28,424 bases of DNA from an uncultured Prevotellaceae bacterium (lineage in GTDB: Bacteria > Bacteroidota > Bacteroidia > Bacteroidales > Bacteroidaceae), in contig CAMNHM010000018.1 of NCBI GenBank assembly GCA_946539475.1, positions 1 to 28,424 of the forward strand, given 5' to 3'. The notes beneath the pieces were generated by a model. It was not told the origin of the DNA. It saw nothing but the letters and a program-made list of their open reading frames with translations, and did not search any database. Below are positions 8,452 through 18,300 of this stretch, in pieces. The position numbers were made by a program, and so were the translations under genes. Each line of letters opens with the position of its first letter. Within the stretch, counting starts at the first letter, position 1.

Positions 8452-10512
8452 ATGAAGAAAGTATTACTTTTGGCCTCGCTGCTGCTGCTCACGCTGACGG
8501 CAGGTGCCCAGATGGCCGACCCCGTGCACTTCCGCTCTGAGCTGAAGATGCTCACGGGCGACGAGGCAGAAATCGTGTTCTCAGCCACCATCGATCCCGG
8601 CTGGCATCTCTATTCGACCGACATCAGCGACGACGGTCCCACGCGCGCCACGTTCCACGCGGAGAAGATGGACGGCGCTGAGGCAGTGGGTGCGCTGAAG
8701 CCTCGCGGAAACGTGAAGGAGCAGTTCGACGAGATGTTCGGCACCAACCTCCGTTTCTTTGAGAACCAGGGTGCTTTCGTCCAAAAGATCCGTTTCACAA
8801 AACCTCAGTACGACATCAGCTGCTATCTGGAGTACGGTGCCTGCAATGACGAGATGTGCATGCCGCCAACGACGGTGGAGTTCAGTCAGAAGGGCGAATC
8901 GCCGAAGGCTGCCCAGCCGGCTCCTGCCGTCGAGGAGAAGACTCCCGACGCTGCTGCCCCGGCCGACGATGCCCCCGCCGCAGAGGAGACGACTGCTGAA
9001 GAGCCTGCACAGGACTCCACCAGCGTAGTGCCCGATGCTGCAGCTGTGCTGACGAACGCCGAGGCAGGGACGACAGAGGCACTCTGGCAGCCCATCACCG
9101 ACGAGCTGAAAGCCTATGAGTCGGCAGGGTCGAACGACCTGAGCATGCCCTGGTGGATGATCTTCCTCGAGGGGTTGCTGGCGGGATTCCTCGCTGTGCT
9201 CACGCCCTGCGTATGGCCCATCATACCGATGACCGTCTCGTTCTTCCTCAAACGCAACAAGGAGCGCCGCAAGGCCATCAACGAGGCACTGACCTACGGC
9301 GCCAGCATCGTCGTCATCTACGTGCTGCTGGGCCTCGTCGTGTCGCTCATCTGGGGACCGAGCAAGCTCAACGAGCTGTCGACCAACGCTGTGTTCAACA
9401 TCTTCTTCGCCCTGCTGCTCATCGTCTTCGCGGCATCGTTCTTCGGAGCCTTCGAGCTGACGCTGCCCTCCAGCTGGTCGAACAAGATCGACCAGAAGTC
9501 GGAGTCGACCACAGGCCTGCTGAGCATCTTCCTCATGGCCTTCACGCTGGCGCTGGTCAGCTTCTCGTGCACGGGTCCCATCGTGGGATTCCTCCTCGTG
9601 GCGGTATCCACACAGGGTGACATCATCGCGCCCACCATCGGTATGCTAGGCTTCGCCATCGCGCTGGCCATACCCTTCACCATCTTCGCCCTCTTCCCCT
9701 CGCTGCTCAAGTCCGCACCCAAGTCGGGCGGATGGATGAACACCGTGAAGGTGGTGCTCGGATTCATCGAACTGGCCTTCGCCCTGAAGTTCCTCTCCGT
9801 AGCCGACCTCGCCTACGGATGGCACCTGCTCGACCGCGAGACCTTCCTCGCCCTCTGGATCGTGCTCTTCGCCCTGCTGGGCATCTACCTGCTTGGATGG
9901 CTCAAGTTCCCCCACGATGATGATCAGCGGCGCACCAACGTGCCCCAGTTCTTCCTCGGATGGGTGTCGCTGGCCTTCGCCGTCTACATGGTTCCCGGAC
10001 TCTGGGGAGCACCCCTGAAGGCCATCAGTGCCTTCTCGCCGCCCATGAACACGCAGGACTTCAACCTCTACCGGGGCTCTGTCGAGGCGAAGTACACCGA
10101 CTACGACCTGGGTATGGCCGCCGCACGCGCTGAAGGCAAGCCCGTGATGGTAGACTTCACCGGCTTCGGATGCGTCAACTGCCGAAAGATGGAGGCTGCC
10201 GTATGGACCGATCCCACCGTGCGCGACCTCATCAGCGACAAGTACGTGCTCATCTCGCTCTATGTCGACGACAAGACTCCGCTGCCCCAACCCATCGAAG
10301 TGACCGAGAGTGACGGCACCACCCGCAAGCTGCGCACCGTGGGCGACAAGTGGAGCTACCTGGAGCGCACGAAGATAGCCGCCAACACGCAGCCCTTCTA
10401 CGTCCTGCTCGACCCCACCACCGGCAAGCCCCTCAACGGCCTCCGCTCGTACGACGAGAACATCGACGAATACATCAAGTTCCTGCAGACAGGCCTGAAG
10501 AACTACAAATGA
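8452..10512 (+). CDS. dsbD: Thiol:disulfide interchange protein DsbD
   Basis: It carries reducing power from cytoplasmic thioredoxin across the inner membrane to periplasmic thiol proteins. The 686-residue protein starts at ATG 8452 with signal peptide MKKVLLLASLLLLTLTAGAQ. The N-terminal periplasmic domain has a cysteine pair in GACNDEMCMPP (Cys131, Cys136). An Ala/Pro/Glu linker follows (about 155-195). The multi-pass membrane domain holds redox cysteines in LTPCVWPIIP (Cys253) and SFSCTGPIVG (Cys373). The C-terminal thioredoxin-like domain has GFGCVNCRK (Cys574, Cys577). All six cysteines of the electron relay are present. It is a single-gene unit between its own promoter and a strong terminator. 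Confidence 0.96.
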   Translation: MKKVLLLASLLLLTLTAGAQMADPVHFRSELKMLTGDEAEIVFSATIDPGWHLYSTDISDDGPTRATFHAEKMDGAEAVGALKPRGNVKEQFDEMFGTNLRFFENQGAFVQKIRFTKPQYDISCYLEYGACNDEMCMPPTTVEFSQKGESPKAAQPAPAVEEKTPDAAAPADDAPAAEETTAEEPAQDSTSVVPDAAAVLTNAEAGTTEALWQPITDELKAYESAGSNDLSMPWWMIFLEGLLAGFLAVLTPCVWPIIPMTVSFFLKRNKERRKAINEALTYGASIVVIYVLLGLVVSLIWGPSKLNELSTNAVFNIFFALLLIVFAASFFGAFELTLPSSWSNKIDQKSESTTGLLSIFLMAFTLALVSFSCTGPIVGFLLVAVSTQGDIIAPTIGMLGFAIALAIPFTIFALFPSLLKSAPKSGGWMNTVKVVLGFIELAFALKFLSVADLAYGWHLLDRETFLALWIVLFALLGIYLLGWLKFPHDDDQRRTNVPQFFLGWVSLAFAVYMVPGLWGAPLKAISAFSPPMNTQDFNLYRGSVEAKYTDYDLGMAAARAEGKPVMVDFTGFGCVNCRKMEAAVWTDPTVRDLISDKYVLISLYVDDKTPLPQPIEVTESDGTTRKLRTVGDKWSYLERTKIAANTQPFYVLLDPTTGKPLNGLRSYDENIDEYIKFLQTGLKNYK

Positions 10513-10572
10513 AATCTTCCGCTGCACCTCATCCTTGGTGTAGCTTGCTTGGCGCTCTCCTCCTGCAAAAAG
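10505..10572 (+). pseudogene. Possible relic of a lipoprotein signal peptide after dsbD
   Basis: At the dsbD stop the sequence reads ATGAAA and then, after one extra base, a frame encoding LPLHLILGVACLALSSCKK, a textbook lipoprotein signal peptide with lipobox LSSC. The intended start and the signal peptide are in different frames, and nothing lipoprotein-like follows the CKK. The relic overlaps the terminator hairpin. It could be chance. Confidence 0.3.
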
Positions 10573-10594
10573 GTAGGGGAGCGCCGTGTTTTTT
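10551..10594 (+). terminator. Intrinsic terminator after dsbD
   Basis: Stem GGCGCTCTCC / GGGGAGCGCC (10551-10560 with 10576-10585, one G-T wobble) followed by GTGTTTTTTTG. It insulates dsbD from the riboswitch operon. Confidence 0.88.
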
Positions 10595-10637
10595 TGATTT
10601 TTTTCTTCATTTTGCTTTCTTTCCCGAAATATTGTTG

Positions 10638-10645
10638 TACCTTTG
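10638..10645 (+). promoter_or_regulatory. -7 promoter box TACCTTTG for the B12 operon
   Basis: Exact -7 consensus immediately before the riboswitch. The expected transcript start (~10650) falls just before the 5' strand of helix P1, so the aptamer begins at the very 5' end of the mRNA. Confidence 0.85.
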
Positions 10646-10652
10646 CAGCCGA

Positions 10653-10834
10653 TTTGGTGATGCCGGGGGCTTTTCGGCCATCCGGCAGAGAGGGAATCAG
10701 GTGAGAAACCTGAGCAGTGCCCGCTACTGTAATCTCCGTTGTGGGAAGTCTACATTAAAGCCACTGACAGTTTTCGGCCCAAGGCCATAGTCGGGAAGGC
10801 AGACTTTCAGGAGAAAGCCAGGAAACCTGCCAAA
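10653..10834 (+). promoter_or_regulatory. Cobalamin riboswitch aptamer
   Basis: All hallmark blocks are present in order: the core segment GGGAATCAGGTGAGAA with CCTGAGCAGTGCCCGC and TACTGTAA (about 10692-10731), the GCCACTG block (about 10759-10765), and a B12 box AGCCAGGAAACCTGCC at 10816-10831. Helix P1 can form between TTTGG (10653-10657) and CCAAA (10830-10834). It should repress the downstream receptor-chelatase operon when cobalamin is plentiful. A further ~128 nt of leader separates it from the btuB ATG. Confidence 0.96.
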
Positions 10835-10838
10835 GCGA

Positions 10839-10944
10839 GGGCATTGCCCAAGCATGCTTGGGTTTTGTCGATAGGCAAGATTCGGTCATAGGCCAACCTG
10901 CCGTTTCAGAAAACCACCAGACGAAGGTCTCGGGATCAAGACCT
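10839..10944 (+). promoter_or_regulatory. Putative riboswitch expression platform
   Basis: Three hairpins follow the aptamer. GGGC-att-GCCC (10839-10849) and the palindrome CCCAAGCATGCTTGGG (10847-10862, then TTTT) share bases 10847-10849 and cannot coexist. AGGTCT / AGACCT (10925-10930 with 10939-10944) lies 18 nt before the btuB ATG. The middle hairpin with its short T run looks like a weak terminator and the last could block initiation. Which one switches cannot be told from sequence alone. Confidence 0.5.
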
Positions 10945-10962
10945 CGGAAGAAAAAGAAATCG

Positions 10963-13137
10963 ATGACAAGAAAGAGGAACGTCTTTTGGATGATGCTTTG
11001 TGCCTGCTGGCTTCTCGCAGGCAACATGGTGTATGCGCAGCGCAAGGTGCTCAGGCAGATGAGCGACTCCGTACAGCTGCAGAACGTGACCGTAGTAGGC
11101 AAGTCGAAGGCTCAGCGCCTGCGCGAGGGAGCACTGGCGCTGAATGCCATCGATGTGCGTACGATGGTCAGCTCGCTGCAGAGCCTGAACGACATCATCG
11201 ACCGCACGGCAGGCGTGAAGGTGCGCGAGGAGGGCGGCGTGGGCTCCGACTTCGACCTGAGCATCAATGGCATGTCGGGCAACGCTGTGCGCTATTTCAT
11301 CGATGGTGTCCCCCTCGACACGAAGGGCTCGGGTGTCACCCTGGCCAACCTGCCCGTGAGCATCATCGACCATGTGGAGATATACAAGGGCGTGGTGCCC
11401 ACCTGGCTCAGCAGCGATGCCCTTGGCGGAGCTATCAACATCGTGACCAACCGTCAGAAGAGCAACTACCTGGACGCCTCCTACAGCGTGGGCTCGCTGC
11501 ACACCCACAAGGCCGACGTCAACGCCCAGTACATCCTCAGTAGCGGTCTCGTCGTGCGCCCCACGCTGGGCTTCAGCTATTCCAAGAACGACTACATGAT
11601 GAAGGGGGTGGAGCTGTGGGACGAGGACGCACGGAAGTTCCTGCCCCAGGACCGCCGTCGCTTCCACGACGACTATTGCTCGCTGCTCGCCCAGGTGGAG
11701 GTGGGCTTCAGCCAACGGTCGTGGGCTGACGAGTGCTTCGCGCACGTGACGTATAATAATGTGGAGAAAGACATCCAGACGGGACAGATGCAGACGCGCG
11801 TCGTGGGCATGGCCGACAGGTCGACCCGCGCCTGGGGCGTGGGTATCAGCTATCAGAAACGCCGTCTGCTGACTGACGGGCTGAGCCTGAGCGCACAGCT
11901 CAGCCACACCTGGGACCACTCGCTGACCACTGACACCGCCTATCGGCAGTACGACTGGAACGGCGACTACATCTACAGCGCCCGCAACGAGCTGACGGGG
12001 CGCACCCGCACCATGCGCCACTATCGCCGTCCGCTGACCATCGCCAGGGCTGACGTAGGCTATCAGCTGGCTGAGGGACATCAGCTGAATTTCGACTATG
12101 CCCTCAACCGCACCGGCAACGACCGCTGGGACGATGTCGACAAGACGTTCGAAGCCTCCAACGACGTACTCTCAAAACACATCTTCGGGCTGGCATACAA
12201 CCAGATGCTGCTCGACGGGCGCATGAACAACACGTTCTTCCTGAAGGACTATATGAACCATCTCGTAGTGGAGCAAACCGACATCCCTTCAGTGACGGGA
12301 TCAACCGGCGTGATGGGAGCCAACACCAAGAATTTCGTGGGCTATGGTGTAGGCACCCGCTTCCAGATAGTCGAGCCCTTCGCCCTGAAAGCCAGCTATG
12401 AGCACAGCATCCGCCTGCCGCTGGCACGCGAGCTGCTGGGCAACGGCACCACCATCTACGCCAACATGGCCCTGCGCCCTGAGAGTAGCGACAACCTCAA
12501 CCTGGGCATCTTCGGGACGCTGAAGAATGCCGACCACATGCTGTCGTACGAGGTGAACGGGTTCCTGCGTCGCAGCGAGGACTACATCCAGCCGCAGGTG
12601 TCGGAGAAAGAAGGCACGATGCAGTATGTCAACGTGCCCTCCGTCCACATCAAGGGGCTGGAGGGGGAGTTGCGCTACGACTGGCAGCACCGCCTGCAGC
12701 TAGTGGCAAACATGAGCTGGCAGGATGCTCGCGACCGCCAGCGGCTGAAGAACGACGGCAAGCCATCAGTCACGTTCAACAACCACGTGCCCAATCGCCC
12801 CTGGCTCTTCTCGTCGGCCGAGGCGCGCTACACGCTTCGCCGTCTGCCCTCGCCCTGTCCTCGCGACAGGCAGGGAGCCACTCTTCGACTGGGGGTCGAC
12901 TATCAGTGGGTGCACTGGTTCTTCCTCTCATGGGAGGGCTACGGCAGGCTCGACACCAAGGCGCGCATCCCTGAGAAGAACATCCTGGGAGCCGAGGCCA
13001 CCTACTCCTGGCACGCCGACCGCTACAGTCTCTCCGTGCAATGCCAGAACCTACTCGATGCCACCGTCTACGACAACTACAAGCTGCAACGGCCAGGGCG
13101 CACGCTGATGGCTAAGTTCAGGGTCTATCTGCACTGA
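10963..13137 (+). CDS. btuB: BtuB-type TonB-dependent outer-membrane receptor
   Basis: A 724-residue outer-membrane beta-barrel receptor, predicted to import cobalamin or another corrinoid with TonB energy. I chose ATG 10963, giving signal peptide MTRKRNVFWMMLCACWLLAG ending near VYAQ; the frame is open further upstream but there it runs through leader hairpins. A TonB-box-like SVQLQNVTVVGK follows the signal. The plug domain (about residues 45-165) shows LNDIIDRTAGVKVREEGGVG, the IDGVPLD motif and VEIYKGVVPTWLSSDALGGA. The rest is an alternating beta-strand barrel. There is no N-terminal carboxypeptidase-like domain, so it is BtuB-like rather than SusC-like. The riboswitch directly upstream is the main reason for assigning a corrinoid ligand. 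Confidence 0.88.
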   Translation: MTRKRNVFWMMLCACWLLAGNMVYAQRKVLRQMSDSVQLQNVTVVGKSKAQRLREGALALNAIDVRTMVSSLQSLNDIIDRTAGVKVREEGGVGSDFDLSINGMSGNAVRYFIDGVPLDTKGSGVTLANLPVSIIDHVEIYKGVVPTWLSSDALGGAINIVTNRQKSNYLDASYSVGSLHTHKADVNAQYILSSGLVVRPTLGFSYSKNDYMMKGVELWDEDARKFLPQDRRRFHDDYCSLLAQVEVGFSQRSWADECFAHVTYNNVEKDIQTGQMQTRVVGMADRSTRAWGVGISYQKRRLLTDGLSLSAQLSHTWDHSLTTDTAYRQYDWNGDYIYSARNELTGRTRTMRHYRRPLTIARADVGYQLAEGHQLNFDYALNRTGNDRWDDVDKTFEASNDVLSKHIFGLAYNQMLLDGRMNNTFFLKDYMNHLVVEQTDIPSVTGSTGVMGANTKNFVGYGVGTRFQIVEPFALKASYEHSIRLPLARELLGNGTTIYANMALRPESSDNLNLGIFGTLKNADHMLSYEVNGFLRRSEDYIQPQVSEKEGTMQYVNVPSVHIKGLEGELRYDWQHRLQLVANMSWQDARDRQRLKNDGKPSVTFNNHVPNRPWLFSSAEARYTLRRLPSPCPRDRQGATLRLGVDYQWVHWFFLSWEGYGRLDTKARIPEKNILGAEATYSWHADRYSLSVQCQNLLDATVYDNYKLQRPGRTLMAKFRVYLH

Positions 13138-13203
13138 GGCACGTTTCTATGAAAAGTACATCAATCATTTATTACAAACAACAATCAACATTTTTAAAAA
13201 GCT

Positions 13204-14511
13204 ATGAAGAAAATCACATTGTTTCATTCCATGTTGGCAGCGCTCATGCTTGCTGCCGGATTCACCGCCTGCTCTGACGACGACGATGACAAGAAGGAGC
13301 CCGTCGTTGAGACCATCACTCCCTACCACTTCGACATCACGGTCACCGTGGGTCAGCAGGGAGGCATGGCGCGCAAGGTGACCACCATCATGCAGAGCGT
13401 CGACTCGCTCAATGGCGGTCCGCAGGTTGACTTCCGCAACCAGGGCGGCGAGATCAACGCCACCTATTCGATGGAGACCATCCTCAAGGGCAAGTACTAC
13501 TATCAGGTGCCCTTCTCAGCTGACCGCTTCACCAAGTTCCAGTTTGTCAACGACCAGGTGAAGGTGGTGCAGGAGCAGAAGTTCCAGCAGAACACCTATG
13601 GCACGCGCAGCTACACCCACGCCTGGACCAACGACTCCACGCTGGTCATCATGGCTGCCGATGGCGACAAGACGGGCATCGTATGGACCAAGCTGAATGC
13701 CAACGACATGCGCATCCTGAGCGAGGGCAAGCTCAGCATCAGTGTGGCCGACGGTTGGGAGACCTTTACCACAAGCGGCATCCTGGCCTACCGCAAGAGC
13801 GACGACAAGCTGTTCTACTTCTACTTCAACAAGAAGGGCAGCGGCATACGCGCCACCAACGAGGGACACTTCCACGTGGTGACCATCAACGCTGCCACGA
13901 TGGACGTCGAGCGTGACCTGATCAATACCGACAACGTGGCCGAGACAGCAGGCTCCGCCTATGGTGAGCTGCTCCAGCAGACCGTCTTCTTCGACGAGAA
14001 CGATAATCTCTACCTGACAGCCTTCGACGATACTGAGATTGGTGAAGAGGGCAAACTGCTGCGCATCAAGAACGGCGAGTACAACTTCGAGGCTGGCTAC
14101 AACGGATTCCCCAAGGCCGACGGCAAGCTGCTCACCGTCCATTATCTGGGCAACGGTAAGGTGTTCGCCTACTCGCGCTGGGACAACGGCGGTGCCAAGA
14201 GCAATACGGGCATCGACAGCTACAGCCACTACTACAGCATCATCGACCTCAACGCCAAGACGCGCACCCGCCTGTCGTTTGCCGGCACTGAGATTCCCTA
14301 CAGCAGTGGCCGCTTCTCGCAGCGCTCCGTCTACGTGCCCCAGGAGAACAAGGTCTACTTTGGCGTGAACACTGAGAATGCCCAGCCCCAGGTCTACATC
14401 TACGACGTCGCCACTGGCCAGGTGGCTGAGGGCGTGAAGGTGGCCGAGGGTTACTACTTCGAGCAGATTCGCATGGTCGAGGAGGATTCCTACACCGTAG
14501 TACACGAGTGA
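13204..14511 (+). CDS. Surface lipoprotein, DUF4374-like, candidate ligand binder
   Basis: A 435-residue lipoprotein. The signal peptide MKKITLFHSMLAALMLAAGF ends in a lipobox with acylated Cys23 (FTACSDDDDDKK). The SDDDDD run after the cysteine resembles the Bacteroidota lipoprotein export signal for the cell surface. The body is rich in beta strands with repeated blade-like patterns (TLVIMAADGD, NGKVFAYSRWDN, RSVYVPQENKVYFGV, QVYIYDVATGQ), resembling DUF4374 and a beta-propeller. It lies 66 nt after btuB and 1 nt before cbiK. By position it matches surface lipoproteins that hand ligand to TonB receptors, such as BtuG (itself a beta-propeller). Binding of a corrinoid or other tetrapyrrole is inference. 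Confidence 0.75.
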   Translation: MKKITLFHSMLAALMLAAGFTACSDDDDDKKEPVVETITPYHFDITVTVGQQGGMARKVTTIMQSVDSLNGGPQVDFRNQGGEINATYSMETILKGKYYYQVPFSADRFTKFQFVNDQVKVVQEQKFQQNTYGTRSYTHAWTNDSTLVIMAADGDKTGIVWTKLNANDMRILSEGKLSISVADGWETFTTSGILAYRKSDDKLFYFYFNKKGSGIRATNEGHFHVVTINAATMDVERDLINTDNVAETAGSAYGELLQQTVFFDENDNLYLTAFDDTEIGEEGKLLRIKNGEYNFEAGYNGFPKADGKLLTVHYLGNGKVFAYSRWDNGGAKSNTGIDSYSHYYSIIDLNAKTRTRLSFAGTEIPYSSGRFSQRSVYVPQENKVYFGVNTENAQPQVYIYDVATGQVAEGVKVAEGYYFEQIRMVEEDSYTVVHE

Positions 14512-14512
14512 T

Positions 14513-15322
14513 ATGCGACGCCTGATAACACTTACCGCCATGTTCCTGTGCCTGCACTGCTGGGCGCAGGAACATTCTGCACTGCTGATGGTGCACTTCG
14601 GGACCACCTTCGACGACACCCGTGCGAAGACCATCGATGCCATCAACGAGCAGGCACGCCGTGCCCATCCGCAGATGCGCTTTGCCGAGGCCTACACCTC
14701 GCGGGTGGTCATGAAGCGGCTGGCAGCCAAAGGCATCAGCAAGGACACACCCGTCGATGCGCTGCTGCGCCTGCGTGCCGAAGGGTGCCGTCGCGTGGTC
14801 GTACAACCCACGTTCGTCATCGACGGGGTTGAGATGGACCGCCTGCGCAGCGATGTTGAGCAGGTGCGACCCTTCTTCGACACCATCGCCGTTGGCACGC
14901 CCCTCCTCTACAGTGTCGACGATGCCCAGCAGGTGTGCCAGGTGCTCGCCAAGCGTCATCCTGCCAACCAGAAGAAAGGGGCTCACGTGGTGTTCGTGGG
15001 GCATGGAACTGAGGGACCCGCAACAGCCCTCTACTCGCAGCTCGACTACATGCTTCACGCCAACGGCTACCCCTGCCATCATGTCGCTACCATCGAGGGC
15101 TATCCCACGCTGCAGACGCTCATCCTTCAGCTCAAGGCTCAGCGGGCAAAGGCTGTCACGCTGGTACCGCTGCTCTTCGTGGCTGGCGATCATGCCTCCA
15201 ACGATATCTCCGTGGAGTGGAAGCAGGCGCTCGAGCAGGAGGGCTTCAGCGTCGACCTCCACATTGAGGGGCTTGGCGAGGTGCCCGAGATACAACAGCT
15301 GTATATCAGCAGGATCTTTTGA
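14513..15322 (+). CDS. cbiK: Exported CbiK-type sirohydrochlorin cobaltochelatase
   Basis: CbiK is a class II (ATP-independent type) chelatase in porphyrin nomenclature that inserts Co2+ (or Fe2+) into sirohydrochlorin. The 269-residue protein has HFGTTFDDTR near the N-terminus (His28), VGHGTEGPAT (His164) and LLFVAGDHASNDI (His227). The 63-residue spacing of His164 and His227 matches the metal-binding histidines of characterised CbiK. Unlike cytoplasmic CbiK it begins with a signal peptide (MRRLITLTAMFLCLHCWAQ), so it should act in the periplasm, as reported for a periplasmic CbiK of Desulfovibrio. It starts 1 nt after the lipoprotein stop, consistent with translational coupling. The natural substrate and reaction direction in this operon are open. 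Confidence 0.88.
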   Translation: MRRLITLTAMFLCLHCWAQEHSALLMVHFGTTFDDTRAKTIDAINEQARRAHPQMRFAEAYTSRVVMKRLAAKGISKDTPVDALLRLRAEGCRRVVVQPTFVIDGVEMDRLRSDVEQVRPFFDTIAVGTPLLYSVDDAQQVCQVLAKRHPANQKKGAHVVFVGHGTEGPATALYSQLDYMLHANGYPCHHVATIEGYPTLQTLILQLKAQRAKAVTLVPLLFVAGDHASNDISVEWKQALEQEGFSVDLHIEGLGEVPEIQQLYISRIF

Positions 15323-15350
15323 GGAGTTTAAGGGGAGTTAAAGCTGAAAT

Positions 15351-18300
15351 ATGAAGCGTATCTGGATTCTGGGGCTGGCAGCAGTGCTGCTGGTGGGGGT
15401 TTATGCGGGCTATCGGCGCTGGATGGCCCCTACGCGCATCCTGGTGGTCAACGCACTCGACAGCCAGCAAGCCGACATCGTACTGAGCAATGACTCGCGC
15501 CACATCAGGGTTGACTGCGTCGATGCCGACGAGATATCGAACCTCGACAGCTACGATGCCGTCGTCATCTATGCCCGCCGCATCTTCCTCAGCGACAGCC
15601 AGGTGGAGGAGGTGAAACGGGCTGCCGCCCAAGGCATTCCCGTCTTCACGAAGACCCTGCGCAGCAACGACTTCGTGGAGAACCACAACCTGAGCGAGCA
15701 GCAGGTAGCCACCCTGCAGGAATACTTCGACAACGACAGTCGTCAGAACCTGCGCAACGGGCTGCGCTTCCTGCGCCACCTGGCCACTCCCTGGCGATGG
15801 GGTGACCAAGATTATGCCAACCCCATCCCCGCCCTGCAGAACGTCTACTATCACAGGCAGTACGGGCACTACTTCGCCACCGCCGACGAGCTGACGGCCT
15901 ACCTGCGCCTCAGCGGTCTCTACCACGAGGGCAGCCCCCGCCTGGCACTCATCTCAGGCATCACCTTCCCGATGGAGGGCAATCGCGAGCACATCGACAC
16001 CCTCATCACCATGCTCACCCAGCGAGGGCTCAACGTATTCCCCCTGACAGCCGTAGGCAGCGAGCGCGAGCGCATGCTCCACGAGCTGTGCCCCGATGGC
16101 ATCGTCTATATGGCTATGGGGCGCATTGGCAACGACACCCTTGTCAGCTGGATTCACCAGCACGACATCGCACTCTATGCCCCCTTCCCCCTCTCCACCA
16201 CCCATCGTGAGTGGATGGACGCTGGCCAGCCCTTGTCGGCAGGCTCGAAGAACGCCCGCATCGTGATTCCCGAGATCGACGGTGCCACAGTGCCCTACTG
16301 CGTAGGCACCCAGGATGCCGGCTCCGACGGCTACCTGCAGCGCAGGGCTGAGGTGGAGCGCTGTCAGCTGCTCTGCGAATACATCTGTCGTCACCAGGCA
16401 CTGCGCACGAAGCCCAACAGCGAGAAGCGCGTGGCGATAGGCTACTTCAAGCGACCCGGCAACGACGCCCTGCTGGCCAGCGGCATGGAGGTCATACCCT
16501 CGCTCTACAACTTCCTGAAGCGCCTACGCAGCGAGGGCTATCGCGTCGATGGACTGCCCTCCACGCTCGACGCTTTCACACGCCTCGTGCGACGCGAGGG
16601 GAAGGTGCTGGGCACCTATGCCCTCGAGGCACAGCGGCGCTATATGCATGAGGGGCACCCGCTCTGGCTCAGCCGCAGGCAGTACGAGCAGTGGGCTGCC
16701 GAGGTACTCGCTCCTGAGAAGTATGCCGAGGTGGTCAGCCACTACGGACCTTTCCCAGGAGAGCTGCTGGCACGTGGCGACAGCCTGGCGGTAGCCTGTC
16801 TGCGCTTCGGCAACATACTGCTCTTCCCGCAGCCGCGACCTGCGCTGGGTGACGACGACTACCGTGTGGAGCATGGTGTCGACGTGCCGCCGCCCCACAG
16901 CTATCTCGCTCCCTATCTCTACGTGCAGCGCGGCTTCCAGGCCGATGCCATCATCCATTTTGGCACTCATGGCAACCTTGAGTTCACCCCTGGACGCGAT
17001 GCCGCCATGCGCAGGCAGGACTGGAGCCAGCAGCTCATCGGCCCCACGCCGCATTTCTATTACTACACCACTGCCAACATCGGCGAGTCCATCATAGCCA
17101 AGCGCCGCTCGGCTGCCACCCTCGTCACCTACCTCACGCCACCCTATGCCGAGAGCGGAATGAGCAAGCGCTATGGTGCCCTGCACAACAGCGTCCACCA
17201 GGCACTGGCTGGCGCGAAGTCGCAGGCCGCGCTCAGGGCTGAGATCGTGCGCGAGGGACTCCATCGCACGCTGGGCATCGACAGCATCGGCACGGCACCC
17301 CTCACCCAGGACGAGCTGGAGCGCATCGACGCCCACATCGAGGAGCTGATGAGCGAGCGGATGCAGGGCGCCTACTACACCCTGGGGCAGCCCTACAGCC
17401 CTGAGCAGCTGCAGCTCACCGCCCAGGCCATCACCAGCGACGCCTCGCAGTGGGCCGACATCACACGTCGGCTGCTGGCGTCGACACAGGCCGAGCTCGA
17501 CAATATGGTCAGTGCCCTCAGCGGCGGCAACATCGCCCCTGCCCCTGGCGGCGATCCCGTGATGAACGACAACGTCCTGCCCACAGGGCGCAACATGTTC
17601 AGCATTAATCCCGACAACACTCCCGACGAACAGGCGTGGGAGGACGGCAAGCGACTGGCCGACGAGACGCTGCAGCGCTATGTGGCCGAGCATGGCGACT
17701 ATCCCCAGAAGGTCAGCTACACCCTCTGGGCGGGCGAGTTCATCGCCACAGGAGGAGCCACCATCGCCCAGGTGCTGTGGATGATGGGCGTAGAGCCGCT
17801 GCGCGACAGTCAGGGACGCATAGGGCAACTGCGACTGGTACCCGCCTGCGAGCTGCGTCGACCTCGCGTCGACGTGCTGGTGCAGGTCAGCGGTCAGCTG
17901 CGCGACATTGCCGACTCGCGACTGAAGCTCATCAGCGAGGCTGTCAGACTCGCTTCCGAGGCCGACGACAGTGTTGACGACAGCCACTGCCTCTACCGCA
18001 ACTACGTGCTCGAGGATACACGCCGCCAGCAGCAACGCCTTCAGGCTGAGGGTGTCGATGCCGGCGAAGCGAGCCAGCTGGCGGTGCTGCGCGTCTTCGG
18101 ACCTGCCAATAATGGCTATTCCACAGGCATGATGAACTACATCGAGCGCAGCGGACGATGGGACGAGACCAGCGAGCTGGTCGACGTCTACCTCAACAAC
18201 ATGTGTGCCGCCTATGGCGACGAGAGCCACTGGGGGACGGCTCAGCGCGACCTTTTCGCCAATGCCCTCAAAGGCACCGACATAGCCGTGCAGCCGCGTC

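Noticed and set aside
10858..10962. N-terminal extension of the BtuB-type receptor from a TTG start
   Set aside because: The added residues come from leader hairpins and would put 35 basic or polar residues before a clean signal peptide.
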